NCBI GenBank assembly: GCA_900074885.1
Contig: FJUW01000059.1
Location: 124,001 to 188,000, forward strand
Source: Rhynchosporium graminicola
Lineage: Eukaryota > Ascomycota > Leotiomycetes > Helotiales > Ploettnerulaceae
Direction of reading: 5' to 3'
DNA length: 64,000 bases
Part shown: piece after piece, positions 1-12,674 of the stretch
Numbering within the stretch: the stretch's first letter is position 1
Layout: every line of letters starts with the position of its first letter
The notes under the pieces: generated by a model
Database searches by the model: none
What the model saw: the letters and a program-made list of their open reading frames with translations, nothing else
Told to the model about the DNA's origin: nothing
Position numbers and translations under genes: made by a program

Positions 1-161
1 CTAGTACTAGAATATATATATAAAGTACTTTATACTCTATCTCTCTTCTTCTTCCTTTCTTATCTTTTTATTTCCTTAGTAATAGACTATATAAGATCGC
101 TCTTAGCTTCCCTACTTATTTATTCTTACTTATATACCGCCTCGAGTCTTATATTATTATA
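1..161 (+). repeat. 5' LTR, 3' portion
   Basis: Bases 1-161 align without obvious gaps to 7512-7672. Nearly all differences are G to A or C to T, including TG to TA changes in the 5' copy where the 3' copy keeps TG, so the 5' copy is the more heavily mutated. The repeat ends in TTATA just before 162, where the primer-binding site would be expected but is unrecognisable. About 110 bases of this LTR lie to the left of the window. Confidence 0.85.
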
Positions 162-299
162 TTAAATAAAAAGATTAAGATAGCCGGAGATAGCTTACTA
201 TAATATCTTATTATAAAGTTATTTATTCGATAACTACTTATATATAGCCGAGATACTAGAGATCTCTCAGATAGCTATAAATCAGGGTTTAATTTAGCT

Positions 300-1900
300 T
301 ATTATAAATAATATAATAGAGAAAGTCTTCGCTAACGCTCCTTTAATAACTCCCTTAGTATAAAGGAATTATAGATAGATTTTAAAGAAAGTATAATAAA
401 TACCCCGGAACTTTAACCTCTACGTATCGCTACTGAAATAGCCCTAATATACCCCTTTTTAAGCTACTATAATAGCTCCTAACTAATAAACTAGAGACTC
501 CTCTAGTTCTAAGGGAACCTGACGCGACCCCTTCCGCTCTACTTCTGAACCTAATCTATTATATCTTTCCTTACTCTAAATATCTCTTATACTAGAGAAT
601 ATTAATACTTTATTAAGGAAATACTAACTAAGAGAGAAAGGAAAATAAAAGCGAAATTCCCTAGGAGTATAATCGCTAAGTACTCTTACTACTATAGATA
701 ACTCGAACCTGATCTATTCTCTCTTATAATAATTAGTAGACTAGAAAGAAAAGAATAACTCTCTAGAAGATATTATAAATAAACTAATCTCTATATAAGA
801 TAAGTTCCTTATAGGAGTCCCTCGCTTATCTTCGACTCTCTTATTAGAACTAATACTATAATCTTTATATATTCTAGAGTTTAATAAGCTAATAAACTCT
901 ATTCTGATATATAGCACTAAGAGAGAAAATATTATTCCTAATAAATTATCTCTCTCTCCTAGCGCCGAATTAGTAGAGTCACGCCTTAGGAAGTCTTACT
1001 TTACTAAGAAGATCCTGCCTCTAGATAATAGATCGGACTTTACTTTCCTCTAATAGAGAGTATCAATACGAGACCGGCTAGCTATAAACGCTAACTACTA
1101 CCCTATAGACTTCTCCCGGCGCGTTCTTATATAGAGGCTAGTTACTAGATTAGCTAAAGAGTATCTTATGCTTTAGTACTTAGCTAATAAGTTTAAGACT
1201 AGTAATAAAATAATCTTCTTATTAGAAGAGAACTTTCTTATTAGTTTAGAAGAAGATAATTATTATAATACTTTCTATTACCTAGAAATATAATAACCTA
1301 GCTATACCCGCGAGATCTTCGCTGAGTTTCGTAGTCGATTTCAAAGCGCTACTATCTAAGGCAAGATTAAAAAGAGGAAGTAGTTCTTCTATATATAAAA
1401 TAAGATTATATTATCCTTACGCGCTTTAACTCTTATTATTAAACTAATATAGAATAAGAATTACGCTTCTATAATTAAATCCTTACTTTCTTTTAATACT
1501 AAGTATTATTATAACTCAGAACGTATCTATCCCGAGAAAGCTACTACTTAAGTATAGTACTATAAGCCTACTATTACTATTACGACTTCTACTAGTTCTA
1601 CTTCTTACCGGTCCCTAAGCTCAGCCCCTCGATAAACTACTTCTATATTATACGTACGTACCTCTATCCTAGTATAAGCTAGTACTCCCTCTGTACTAAA
1701 ACACTCTACTACCTCGACCGGAGAACCCCTTAGGTATTATAGTTATAAATAGCTCGGTTATATTAAGCTAGATTACCTTAACCTGCTTAAAGTTTAATTA
1801 ATCGATAAATTTCCAGAAGAAGAAAAAGAAACTAAGGAAGTATTAGAGGATATACTCTCCGAATCTAGACTAATACTAGAGGGAAATAATAAGACCTAGG
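300..1900 (+). pseudogene. Degenerate gag region with ruined CCHC zinc knuckle
   Basis: The region precedes the protease of the Gypsy element. Around 1735-1790 the reading frame has the spacing of a CX2CX4HX4C nucleic-acid-binding knuckle, but all three Cys positions and the His position are encoded by TAT (Tyr), exactly what TGT to TAT and CAT to TAT changes give. Upstream frames are broken by TAA and TAG. The start and limits of gag cannot be fixed. The knuckle position and its place before the protease are the basis of the call. Confidence 0.6.
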
Positions 1901-2029
1901 TAAAAACTCCTTCCTAGGTTTACATAAGTATAATCTCTTTAAGCTTAATCTTAACTCCCTAATAGAAAGTAAGTAATTTATATACCTAACTATAGTTAGT
2001 ATAAATAAGCTAGGAGTCTCTATAAATAG

Positions 2030-5000
2030 CTTAATTAATACCGAAGCGAATAGCTATCTGTTTATTAATCGTATTCTTACTAGACGACTATTAGAGGCCC
2101 TTAGTATTAAAATCGAGCTACTACTCTATTCTATTCTAATACGTAAGTTCTAATAGTCCGTTAGAACCTATATTATCTATTTTATACGTTTATATCTTTC
2201 TATTAATAGTAGATATATTTATAACTGCCTTTTTATTCTTCTCGATTTAGGATAATAAGATATAATTATTAGTATTAAATAGATATAATAATTCTAAGTT
2301 AAGCTAGATACGCTTTACTATAAGCTACTATAGCTAGAATAATATCTAGTTACCCTTCGATATAATAAGGAGATAATTATAACTCTATCGCCTTATAAAC
2401 CTAGTATTAATCGATCTTACTAAATCGATACTAATACGCGGGACTTAGTTATAAACTAGCTAGACTAATACTTATTATACTAAATAGTAGCGATATAATA
2501 TATTAATATATTATTCTTATTATTTAACTTATTTTCGCTTATCGCTAAGGAATCCGAACCCTTTTCTGCTCTAAATTTATCGAGAAAGATATTTATACCG
2601 AAACCCTACTATAAGTACTCCTCTTAACCTCTAAGGATCTAGAAACCGGTTCTGATTTACTAAATTAGTACTATAGCTTTTTACTTTAATATAAAATATA
2701 AAAGCTCTAAATTATTCTTTATTAGTATCTATAAGATAAACCGCCTCTTATAAGACTATCTAAATAGCGACTCCCCTGAGGATCCTAATACCGAACGACT
2801 TATAGCTAAGAAGCTACTAGGATAATATCGTACTCTTAAGAAAGCTTTTTCTAAGCGGGATTCTAATATTCTTCTGCTATATTACTTATATAATTATAAA
2901 ATTATTCTAGAAGAAATATTACTTAATATATATTTACTCTTATATTAATAATCTATAGACGAATTATAAGTAACTAAGAAGTACTTTATAAAGAATCTAG
3001 ATAAGGGATTTATCGAATCTAGCTAAAGTCCTTTCGTATTACTTATATTATTCGTTAAGAAAGCTAATAGAGGATTACGCTTCTATATCGATTATTATAA
3101 GCTTAATACGATCACTCGAAAGGATTTATATCTAATACCTAGGATCGATAAGCTCTTAACTTATATATCTAAAGTAGTAATCTTTATTAAACTAGATATC
3201 CGAGTAGTATTTAATTATATTTATATAGATCCCGAATCAGAGGAGTATATTACTTTCCGAACCTGCTTCAGATCCTATAAATATAAAGTATTACCTTTTA
3301 AGCTCTATAATAGACCTAGTACGTACTAATAATATATAAATAATATATTACTAGACTACTTAGATAATTTCTATATAGCTTATCTAGATAATATTCTTAT
3401 ATACTCGGAAACGCTCTAGGAATATAAAGAGTATATTAAATTAGTACTATAACGCTTAATAGATACTAGACTCTAAGTAGATATTAAGAAAAGCGAATTC
3501 TATATTACCCGGACTAAATACCTCGGATATATCGTTACTACTAACGGAATCGAGCTAGATCCCGAGAAAGTAATACTATTAGTAGACTAGAAGTACTTCG
3601 AAATAGTAACTATTATGAAATCTTTCCTAGGATTCTATAGTTTCTACTATTAATTTATTCGGAATTTTAGCTTTATTACTAAACCCCTCTTAATACTTAT
3701 TAGGCCTATAGTACTATAGAATTTCACTAACGATTATAAGAAGTCCTTTAATAATTTATATTAATAGCTACTATTAGTACAGAAACTATATTATTTCGAC
3801 TCTAAATTATAGACTAAACTAGAAACTAATACCTCTAATAGTATAATAGCTAAAGTTATCTCCTAATTATATAAAGATAACTAGTAGTATCTAATTAGAT
3901 TCTACTCTTATATTCTTAATAAATACGAACTAAACTAAGAGATCTATAATAAGGAATTATACGCTATTATTAAGTCTTTCCGGAAATAGAGACCTGAACT
4001 CATATCTCTATAACGCTATACCGGCGTATATATAGACTATCGATCCTTAGAATATTTTATAACTACTAAAGTCCTAACTAGTAAGTAAGCTAGATAGATA
4101 GAATTCCTTTCTGAATTTAACTTTTAAATTATATATACGCTTAGTAAAGATAATACTAAAGCTAATATCCTTAGCTATAAAGAATAAGATCTAAGGATAT
4201 AAGAATAATAGAAACAAGATAATAGATCTTAGGTTTTATTATCTCTAGACTACTTAAACCTTAGGATTAATACGGAACTAGCTAAATATTATATCGATTA
4301 AATTAGTTATATATACCTAATATCGCTAGGGACTAATATACTATCGGAACTTATATATAACCCCTTTGATTTAATTAAGAAACTATACTAATTTAACTAA
4401 GAATCGTTCTCTAATAAATAGGATATATTAGGAAATAGCTATACTATTAGTAATAGTTTATTATTTTATAATAGTTATCTATACGTATAATACTATACTC
4501 CGCTATATACTTATTTAATTAGCGAAGTCTATAATTAAGTTTCCTCTACTTATCTAAATACTCGTAAGACTACTAAGATAATTTCTATCTATTATTACTA
4601 GAAAGGACTTATATTAGATATAAAATAGTATACTTATAATTACTACCCTTACTAGTACTCTTATCCGAAGCAGACGAAATAATAAGGATTCCTTTATCTA
4701 TTACCAGTACTTAGCTACTTTATATAGTACCTAGCTATAGATTTTAAGGACTTCTCGCCTAATAACTAAGGATTTAATAGGATATTAGTATTTATTAACT
4801 ACCTAAAGAAGGACTTCGTATCGATATTATACTATTATAATATTAATACCCGCGGGATAATAATATTATTTATCTAATAGATATATTATTTCAGATATAC
4901 TCTTAAGTTAATTATATCTAACTAAGAAGCTTAGTTTATCTTATCTTTCTAGTAAGAGTTTTACTATATAATTAGAGTTAAGATTAAGCTTTCTACTTCT

Positions 5001-5600
5001 TTCTACTAGTAAACTAACAGATAAATAGAGATTATAAACTAGTATATTAACTAATACCTTAGACCTTTTATTAATTACTACTAGAGTAACTAGAGCGAAC
5101 TACTACTAATAATAGACTACGCTTAAGTAACCTTACCTTACGATTCTATTAGTATAGCGCTATATACTTTTAAATATAGTATACTACTATAGAATAGCTA
5201 GGATTAGAAGTAACTTATCATATCGATACTATAAGAGAGGCTTAATTATACTAATACTAAATCCTTAGCTAAATATACTAAATCTACTATCGAGGTTATA
5301 AAAACTAATATACTAATTACTTAGCAGAGGATAAGCGCTATAACTGACCCGAAACAGCGTAATATCGACTAAGAAGTTGAAGATAAGATATTTCTCTCTA
5401 TAAGGAACCTTAAGAATTACTAGCCGAGTAGGAAGCTATCTAGCCTCTAGGTAGGACTATACTAAGTCCTAGCTAAGATCAGATACTCCTATAAGCTAGA
5501 TTTACTCCTTAGATCCTCTATATATAATATATTCGCCCCCGAATTACTCTTTAAAGACCCGAACGATATATTACTAAGCTAGAAGTTACTAAACTTACTT
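2030..5600 (+). pseudogene. Degenerate pol: protease, reverse transcriptase, RNase H, integrase
   Basis: The domain order is that of Ty3/Gypsy elements. A protease active-site motif lies near 2037-2060 with its Asp read as Asn. Reverse transcriptase spans roughly 2990-3620; its YxDD box near 3377-3400 reads YLDN followed by ILIY, and the downstream KYLGYIVT block is near 3515. RNase H follows at about 3690-4150. Integrase covers about 4440-5600, with the ruined zinc-binding segment near 4500-4660 and the DDE core between 4730 and 4960, where AIDF is kept and later Asp positions read Asn. Stops interrupt every domain. The changes fit C to T at CpA on either strand. Confidence 0.8.
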
Positions 5601-5929
5601 CCGGAGGTTATCGCTACTTAAGAAGAGTAAGAGTTATAAGATATACTTACTATATAGCTCCTAAGAGGTAATCTAAAGTATTAAGTTAGCTAGCTAAGCT
5701 ATAACCCGGACCTAACTTAGTATAACGCTTCCGACCTAATAAGTACTCTATATAAGCTTAGAGACTTCTATATTATTAACCTAAGTAAACCTAGACTTCT
5801 ATATAAACTAGATTAGTAGATTAAGGCCTAGGAAGATAGGATAAATAACTATAGTTACTTAAAAGATAATAAACTATTATAGTTACTAGTATTAAAAATT
5901 TATTACTAAGGATAATCCCTCGATTATAC

Positions 5930-7100
5930 TCTATAATAATACTATATCTAAAACTCTACTTCCTCTATTACCTCTACTTTACTAGCTTTCTCTATTAAGT
6001 TCTCCGGAGCTTCTAGTAAATCTAGAATATCTAGAACTAGAACTATTATATCTAACTTCTTACTTAAATTTACTAATATAGCTCTAGTAGTAAACTAAGT
6101 ATAATAGCTAATCTTACGAGCTTTCTTCTTTAGAGAAAGTCTAGGAGTATCTAGATCTAACGCTATCTCTAAACTAGAAAGCAAATTCCGTTTTCCCTTA
6201 GTATTAGATATTATAGCTTTAAATATAGCTTTCTTCGCAAATTCCTATATAATAGTATTTAACTCTTTCGTCTACTTTAATACTATTTATACTATTAACT
6301 TAGACTTCGCCGAATCTATTATTAGAAGATCTAAATCCTATATTACGTTAGTATTATACTAGTATCTAAGGGTTTAAGATCTTAACTTATTATCTTAATA
6401 AACTCTAACTCCTTAAATACTTTCTCTATAGAATACTTTAAAGCCTAAGTCTCTACTAATTATATAGTAGTAATCTCTAATATAATAGTAAGAGTAGCAG
6501 ATTTCGCGAGATAATAGATATAATTAATCGCCTTATAAGTAGCTACGATACTGCTCTGATTTAGCTCCGCGTCCTTAGCTTCGCTATTAAGAAGTAAACC
6601 GGATAAAATAGTATACTTTATATTAATATAATTAAGTAATTATAACGCGTTAGTATATATAACTATATTTAGGTTCAAGTAACTTATATACTTATAACTG
6701 CTCTTTAACGCTGAATAATACTTATAGAGCTTAGAGTTAAGCTTATCAAACGAATATATAAGTTCTAGAATAGGAATATTATTATACTTTATCTTAAGGA
6801 AAGCGCGAATATATCGCAGGTAATATATATAATACGCTACTAAGAGAGTATTAGCAGGAACTAGTAAGGGTACTATAAGAGTTAGTATTATAGATCTATA
6901 AAACCCCTATACTTTACCTGAAGACTATCCCTAATACTAAGGCGAGGAACTTACTTATAATAAGAGAAGAGTTAATTAGGTTAATTAATATATAAGATTA
7001 TAGTAAACTGCTATAGTAATTAGTAATAATACCTACTCTAGGAACTATATCGTAGTCTAAGGAGAGTAAACTTATAAGTTTAAGTAGTTATCGTAGTTAA
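5930..7100 (-). pseudogene. Possible antisense accessory ORF between integrase and 3' LTR
   Basis: On the minus strand, between the pol region and the 3' LTR, long stretches read as protein-like sequence broken only by TAA/TAG codons of the kind RIP makes from Gln or Trp. One such stretch, about 6330 down to 6090, includes the string EFAKKAIFKAIISNTKGKR; another lies at about 6850 down to 6400. The frame changes once near 6340, so there is at least one indel or a missed boundary. Opposite-strand coding in this position is known for some plant Gypsy elements; here it is inferred from frame openness only. I recognise no domain. Confidence 0.35.
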
Positions 7101-7401
7101 AAAGGAGAAGCTCTAATATTAATAAACCCCTTCCTTTATATACCCTATGCTTTACTTAAACTCGACTCCCGCTGTAAATAGATAAAGTAAATATAGCTTA
7201 TCGTCTAATTTAGAAGCTATAACTAATATAGTATTATTAAAGTAATATAACTAGTCAGAACCTAATAAAGAATTTACTACTACTAAAGAGTAGCTAGCGC
7301 CTATTATGCGAATATTAACGAAAATAGTTATAATAAAGACTAATTTCTAGTATAAACTATAACCTTCCGAGCTTAGGGTTAAGCTTTTCTTAGGGAGGGG
7401 G

Positions 7402-7672
7402 TAATATAATAATAGCTCACCTGAATATCATATAAGAAGAAGAATAGATACTAGGGCCTAAGTTCATAGGTATCCTAGTAGAACTAGTATCTGACTCGAT
7501 ATAGTATCGGACTAGTACTAGTATATATATATAAGGTGCCTTATACTCTATCTCTCTTCTTCTTCCTTCCTTATCTTTTTATTTCCTTAGTAGTAGACTA
7601 TATAAGATCGCTCTCGGCCTCTCTACTTGTTTATTCTTACTTGTATACCGCCTCGAGTCTTATGTCGTTATA
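7402..7672 (+). repeat. 3' LTR of the Gypsy element
   Basis: It starts after a purine tract ending at about 7401 and ends at 7672 by alignment with the 5' copy, giving about 271 bp. The expected terminal TG appears as TA, consistent with RIP. A few CpA/TpG sites survive here (for example near 7536 and 7628) that are lost in the 5' copy. The start is set by the polypurine tract and could be off by a few bases. Confidence 0.75.
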
Positions 7673-9596
7673 GTAATACCGGAACTAAATAATAGCTACT
7701 TCTATACAATTTCACTACTTAAAGAAATATAAGAGAGTACTAGCTAATATCGATTCGCCTTCTATATAGCTTAAGAAGAGTCGCTATTTTTAAACGATCC
7801 GACTACCTTAGATCAGGCTATAAAGAGACCTAATTAGCTAGAATAGAAGAAGGCTATTATTAAGGAGTACTAATCTCTTAAAGAGAAGTCGACTTAGAAG
7901 ACTATAAGTCGCTCTAATATACTAAAAGAGTGAAGAGTACTAGGTTCTCGTCTAGTTTTCAAGACTAAGAGAGATATAGATAGTAAAATCGATAAATATA
8001 AGGTCAGATTTATAATCTAAAGTTATATATAATAATTTAGTCACGATTACGATTAGACGTATACCGGAGTCTATAAATCTTCTACTTAGAAGATAAGCTT
8101 AGTAGTTATAGCGGAGTACGACTTAGAAGTCGAATAGTTTAATATAGTAATAGTATTCTTATATAGTAAAGCCGATACCCTAATATATATTAAATTACTA
8201 CTATTTTATAGATAATTTAAGCATAGACTTATAGATAAGGAATATATACTCTTGCTAAAAGCTCTATATAATCTAAAGTAGTCTCCACGCCTCTAGTAAG
8301 AGACCTTACGCAAGGAGTTCGGTATTATCGACTTTATACCTTTATAAACTAATAATTATATATATATTAACTAAGAAACTAGAATAATTGTTATTACTTA
8401 CGTTAACGATTTTCTAGTTATCTTAAAGGCTAGAATAGCTCTTAAAGAGCTTAAGAAGAAGATTCTTACTATATTCGATATTCTACTAGCTAGAATAGCT
8501 AAATACTTCATTAGAATAAGAATTATACGTAAAAAAGAGAAGAAGACGATTTCTCTTTACTAAGATACGTATATCGATAAGATATTAGATCGATTTAGAA
8601 TAACTAACTATAAGAGCGCCGATACGCCTTTTACTACTAGTTCAGAAATTTCTATAGTTAAATTCAAGAGAGTAGCTACCCTATAAGAAATCAAGCTATA
8701 TTAATAGCTTTACGGTAGTCTATAGTACCTAGCTTATACTCGCTAGGATATATTATACTACTGCTCTATATTATCATAATTTCTAATAAATCTATTACCT
8801 TAATACCTTACGAGCGCTAAGAGAATACTTATATACCTATAAGATACGAAGTACTACGCTATAACTTACGGAGGAGACGTTACTAATAGAGAAAAGATGA
8901 AATTAAGAGGTTTCTGCGACTCTGATTAAGCTAGTAACCGAATTAATAGAGTATTATATACCGGAGTCTGTTTCTTCCTTATAGGAGGTGTTTTCTTAGC
9001 TATTTCAAAGCGATAGACTACTATAGCTCTAGCCTCTACGGAAGCAGAGTATATAGCTATATGCGCCTTTACTAGAGAAGTATCATAGATACGCTAAGTA
9101 TTAAAGGAGCTAGGCTATAATAAGCTAAACTTTAGGAGTATAGAGATACAGTACGATAATCAGGGAGCTTTATCTCTATCGGAGAACTCTGAATTATACT
9201 AGCGTACTAAGTATATCGATATCAAATTCTACTACTTGCGCTAGAAGGTCGCCAGAGGTTATTTAGACCTTTAGTATATACCCTTAAAAGAGAACGCAGC
9301 AGACGGTTTCACTAAACTACTTAGCTTATAAGACCTTAAGGCCTTTATAGTAATACTGAATATAACTATTTTATACTTAGAATAAAGGGTATAGATATCA
9401 ATTAGGAAAGCTAATTTTCTTAAAGGAATTACAGAACCTAGGGTTTATCTAGTTCACGTGATATCAGGGTATAGTTCTAGTCTCTAGGGGTATTACTATA
9501 CGTACGTATACGATAATATAATCGACTAATTACAGGAAATTAGATTACTCGTACCTATAGAAGTTACTAACTTTATAGTATCTCTACAGAGGGGTA
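7673..9596 (+). mobile_element. Ty1/Copia retrotransposon remnant (reverse transcriptase and RNase H)
   Basis: Starting directly at the end of the Gypsy LTR, plus-strand frames read as Copia polyprotein. An RVLGSRLVFKTKRDID block near 7950 and a degraded DYDQTY-like segment near 8050 mark the reverse transcriptase. The GFCDSD block near 8910, ASTEAEYIA near 9030 and KYIDIKFYYLR near 9205 mark RNase H. Stops again replace Gln and Trp codons, but CpA and TpG are less depleted than in the Gypsy copy. The gag and integrase part is missing, which suggests the Gypsy element inserted into it and the rest lies left of the window. The element is inactive. Confidence 0.8.
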
Positions 9597-9760
9597 TATT
9601 ACGAGGATATAGGTCTTAGTATAGATCAGGTGACTATAGTCACGTGTATAGTCCGTGCGGATATTCCTAGATAATACCTTTAGTTAACTCTCCATAGTAA
9701 TTAGTACTGCAATACAACTAATATCATTCAACTACTCTATGCCTTCCTCTGAATATCAAC
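9597..9760 (+). repeat. Putative 3' LTR of the Copia remnant
   Basis: A short purine-rich tract (near 9588-9596) is followed by TATTACGAGG, which looks like a RIP-altered TGTTACGAGG LTR start. The following 160 bases contain a CAC/GTG palindromic segment. No second LTR copy is in the window, so the boundaries, especially the right one, are inferred. Confidence 0.35.
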
Positions 9761-11380
9761 GTTACCTTGCGATACTAGGTTTAGTGCCATAACCGAGGAA
9801 TAATTGTTCTCAGATAAATGCAAGCAGGAGCCGTGGTAGATAACACACAAGAGGTACCATCGACAAAGAAAAAGAGTTACCACAGATGACGAAGGATATA
9901 GTAGGGTATTCAAACTTGATACGTAGCTAAAGTTACTCACATACCGTCGCAAAAGCAGCACCTATCCTTTGCCATAATAGTAGATCAACAACAAAGGATA
10001 CGATATACCTGGTCTTTATTGCTAACCCAAAAGGCTTAACATTGAGCATAACAAAAAATGTACAGTCTCCAGGCCTGAGGCCTCAATGGCTCCTCACTGT
10101 ACTAGTATACACACTAAGAAACACTAGTACCGGGCCACATAGGATACTTAGCTGTGGAAATTTGAAGCCACTTTGGTGACTTGGTCTTTGTCTTATAATG
10201 CCGGGGTGAAGTTACCTTTTGAATGATTCGCTGACCATTGATCGGTTCTAGTCCCGTGCCCCTTGATCAAACACAGCTTACGTCGGCATCAGCTGTGTAA
10301 ATGTAGTTGATCCAAATGATCTCTTCATTAGATATTCATCATCAGAAGCTCGAATCAGTCCTATTGCACAGATGGGAAGTGATCAGCCGCATAGCTCACA
10401 GCTAATGTCTCGTCCCTAGCTCTGGGTAGTAACAAAGACGTCACATGTGATTGCTGCTTGTAAGTGTCTAAACGACACATCGAATTCATTATGATGAGGA
10501 GTTTCAGAAAAGACATATCTCTCGTGCTGAAGGGAGTTCCAAAGAACCCTAACTTCAATAAACAACTGTTCGCAACTCGTCAAATGAAGGCCCCAGCACG
10601 CATGCACAGAGGACATTCTTTTAAAGCCTGCGAAGTATCGAGGTCCTTTGAGAATCCTGTAGCTTTTGGTTGCCGTACGAAAACCCTTTCATGGGGACGT
10701 CAATCTTGCTCCTGCTTGATCGATCACGATAAGTATCATTAGCTTGATTCACTTAGGAAGGTACAAGGTGTAAGGCATATAGATACAAGCTAGATTTGAA
10801 ATTGAAGTAACGGCAAAGAATCGCAGTTGGGCTTTCCTCCGATGGCTGCCGTTGAGCTACTGAAGAACAAACATTGTATGACAACTGAACAAAATGGCTT
10901 TCTTCTCCTTCTTTCTGTGATGCAAATTTGTCTTCAATTTCACAAACTTGACGTCGCGTGCCCCCATATATGTAATAGGGATCAATGGCGTAGATGACGA
11001 CGAGACCGCTGTGAATCCGGGCAAATTCAGTGATGCGCACTTGGCACCTTCAAGTGGACACTTTCCCCTGCGTTTACCAGGATGAGGTTATCCACAAAGA
11101 CACAAGAAACGGAGGAAAAACTGGAAATAGCTCTGCTTGCTCCGCTTTTTGAAACGGGATACGAGATCGCCTCTCGAATGCGGAAGATACGCAAGGTGCC
11201 TTGCTAAGATCTCAATTTTTGCTTTATCTTCTGTTCGTTCGCCGTGTATCCTTTGAAAACCCAAACTCTATTTCCGTTTGTTTCTCTTTTCCATTTCTTC
11301 ATCTTTTTGTCCTCTGTCCTGATTCTGTACTTGCTCCTTATTAATATTGAAAGATTCATCCTCCGCTCTTCGATTTGATC
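9760..11380. other. Intergenic, no convincing gene
   Basis: Base composition returns to that of single-copy DNA after the Copia remnant. Short frames exist on both strands (for example 10464-10742 plus, 10753-11040 minus), but none has a recognisable domain, signal peptide or consistent splice sites. The CT-rich stretch at about 11215-11370 is probably the promoter and 5' leader of the CE5 esterase gene. Confidence 0.5.
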
Positions 11381-12674
11381 ATGCAATTCTTCTCTCCGGC
11401 ATTTCTGTTGCTTCCTCTCAGTTTAGCATCTCAGATCAACACACTCTCATCACGTGAAGAGTCCCCCTGTACTTCAACACACATCTTCCTTGCTAAGGGC
11501 AACAACGAACCATATCCTGGACGACAAGGCAAACTAGTAAACGCGATTTGCTCCGGTCTGGCGAGCTGTGATTACGAGGACATTCTTTTCTACAACACTT
11601 TCGAGGCTCCATATTGCGACTCGGTATTCGAGGGTGCGGCGAATGGTATTTCGCAAATAACTGCTTACAACGAACGATGCCCGGATAGTAATTTGGTGGT
11701 CAGTGGTTACTCTCAAGGTGCTCACATTGTTGGTGATATCTTGGGAGGAGGTGGTGGAATTTTCTTCGAAGGATGTGTCCAAGGCGACAACGCTCCGTTG
11801 GATGTCAATTCTCCGGCTGCGAAGAAAGGTCAGTTCGCAATGCCATTATTTCATTACTCCATGCTAATTTGTCAAAGTTTCCGCAGCGTTGATCTGGGTA
11901 AGCATAGCTTTTTTTCGCAATATAATTTCCTGGCCTGGCGAATTTCGTAGTCGAGAGAGTTCTTCTTTGAGACATAGTTACTCCCGATATATTCCCGCAC
12001 ACTCCTAAGCATTACCTAAAGGAGTAAACTAACTCCAAGATCTTAACTCATAGGCATCTACTCGCCATACTGCATCGCAGCCATATAATGTTTTCACCGG
12101 AGCCAACGGTAATGGACTCTTCCCTCGACCAGCAAGTCAGCTTGCAGCCATGGCTCAATGGACACCCGTGCTCCACGACTACTGTGTCTCGACCGACCCT
12201 ATCTGTGCGGGCGGAAAGTCTGGTCCTACGCATCTGAACTACTTCGATTTGTACTCCGAAGATGCAGCTCAATGGGTGAAGAAACAGCTCAAATCTGTAA
12301 CTGATCCAACGACTGCTGCTGCTTCCAGCACAGCTACTCTCGCTACTTCTGTAGCGTCGACGCTTTTGTCAGCGACTAGTTTGACTGGAGTCTCGCCCAT
12401 CCCCACGCCGAGCTCGAGTGTTGAGATTACGGTCAGCGCTGCTTCTGTCTCGCTCACTTCGACAGCTGATGCATCACCGACATCTTCCGAAACAACAACA
12501 GAAGCTTCAACATCAGCAGCTCCTACGTCGGTATCGCCACCTTCAAACACTGCAGATGATTCACCGAACGCAGCTAGCCCGTCGTCTACCTCGTCTTCGG
12601 CAGGTGCTGCGTCTACGAATACACTCAGTCTACTGGGCTTGGCTGTCGTGGGTTCTTTTGCTATCTACCTTTGA
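11381..12674 (+). CDS. CE5 family esterase (acetylxylan esterase/cutinase type), GPI-anchored
   Basis: Secreted serine esterase; the family deacetylates xylan or cleaves cutin. Joins: 11381-11828, 11887-11897 (an 11-nt micro-exon) and 12054-12674, giving 359 residues. The protein starts with a hydrophobic signal peptide (residues 1-18). The nucleophile is in GYSQGAHIVGD, followed by a Gly-rich loop; the Asp lies in STDPIC and the His in HLNYFD, and GLFPRPASQLAAMAQW is typical of CE5. A Ser/Thr-rich linker of about 110 residues ends in a hydrophobic GPI-type tail. The micro-exon supplies the conserved strand (ALIW) and restores frame. The usual GDPRH motif reads STRH. The start at 11381 is the first ATG giving a signal peptide. 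Cutinase versus acetylxylan esterase cannot be settled by eye. Confidence 0.88.

Larger units (their letters stand above)
1..7672 (+). mobile_element. Ty3/Gypsy LTR retrotransposon, RIP-inactivated, 5' end outside window
   Basis: The first 161 bases repeat at 7512-7672, which marks the two LTRs, and between them lie remnants of gag, protease, reverse transcriptase, RNase H and integrase in Ty3/Gypsy order on the plus strand. No frame is open: stops (TAA, TAG) stand where Gln or Trp codons are expected, Cys and His of the zinc knuckle read Tyr, and catalytic Asp residues read Asn. CpA and TpG dinucleotides are almost absent while CpG, CpT and CpC remain, the signature of fungal repeat-induced point mutation. 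A polypurine tract (about 7392-7401) precedes the 3' LTR. The element cannot encode functional proteins. About 1.4 kb between integrase and 3' LTR is extra sequence. Classification is firm; family name unknown. Confidence 0.9.
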
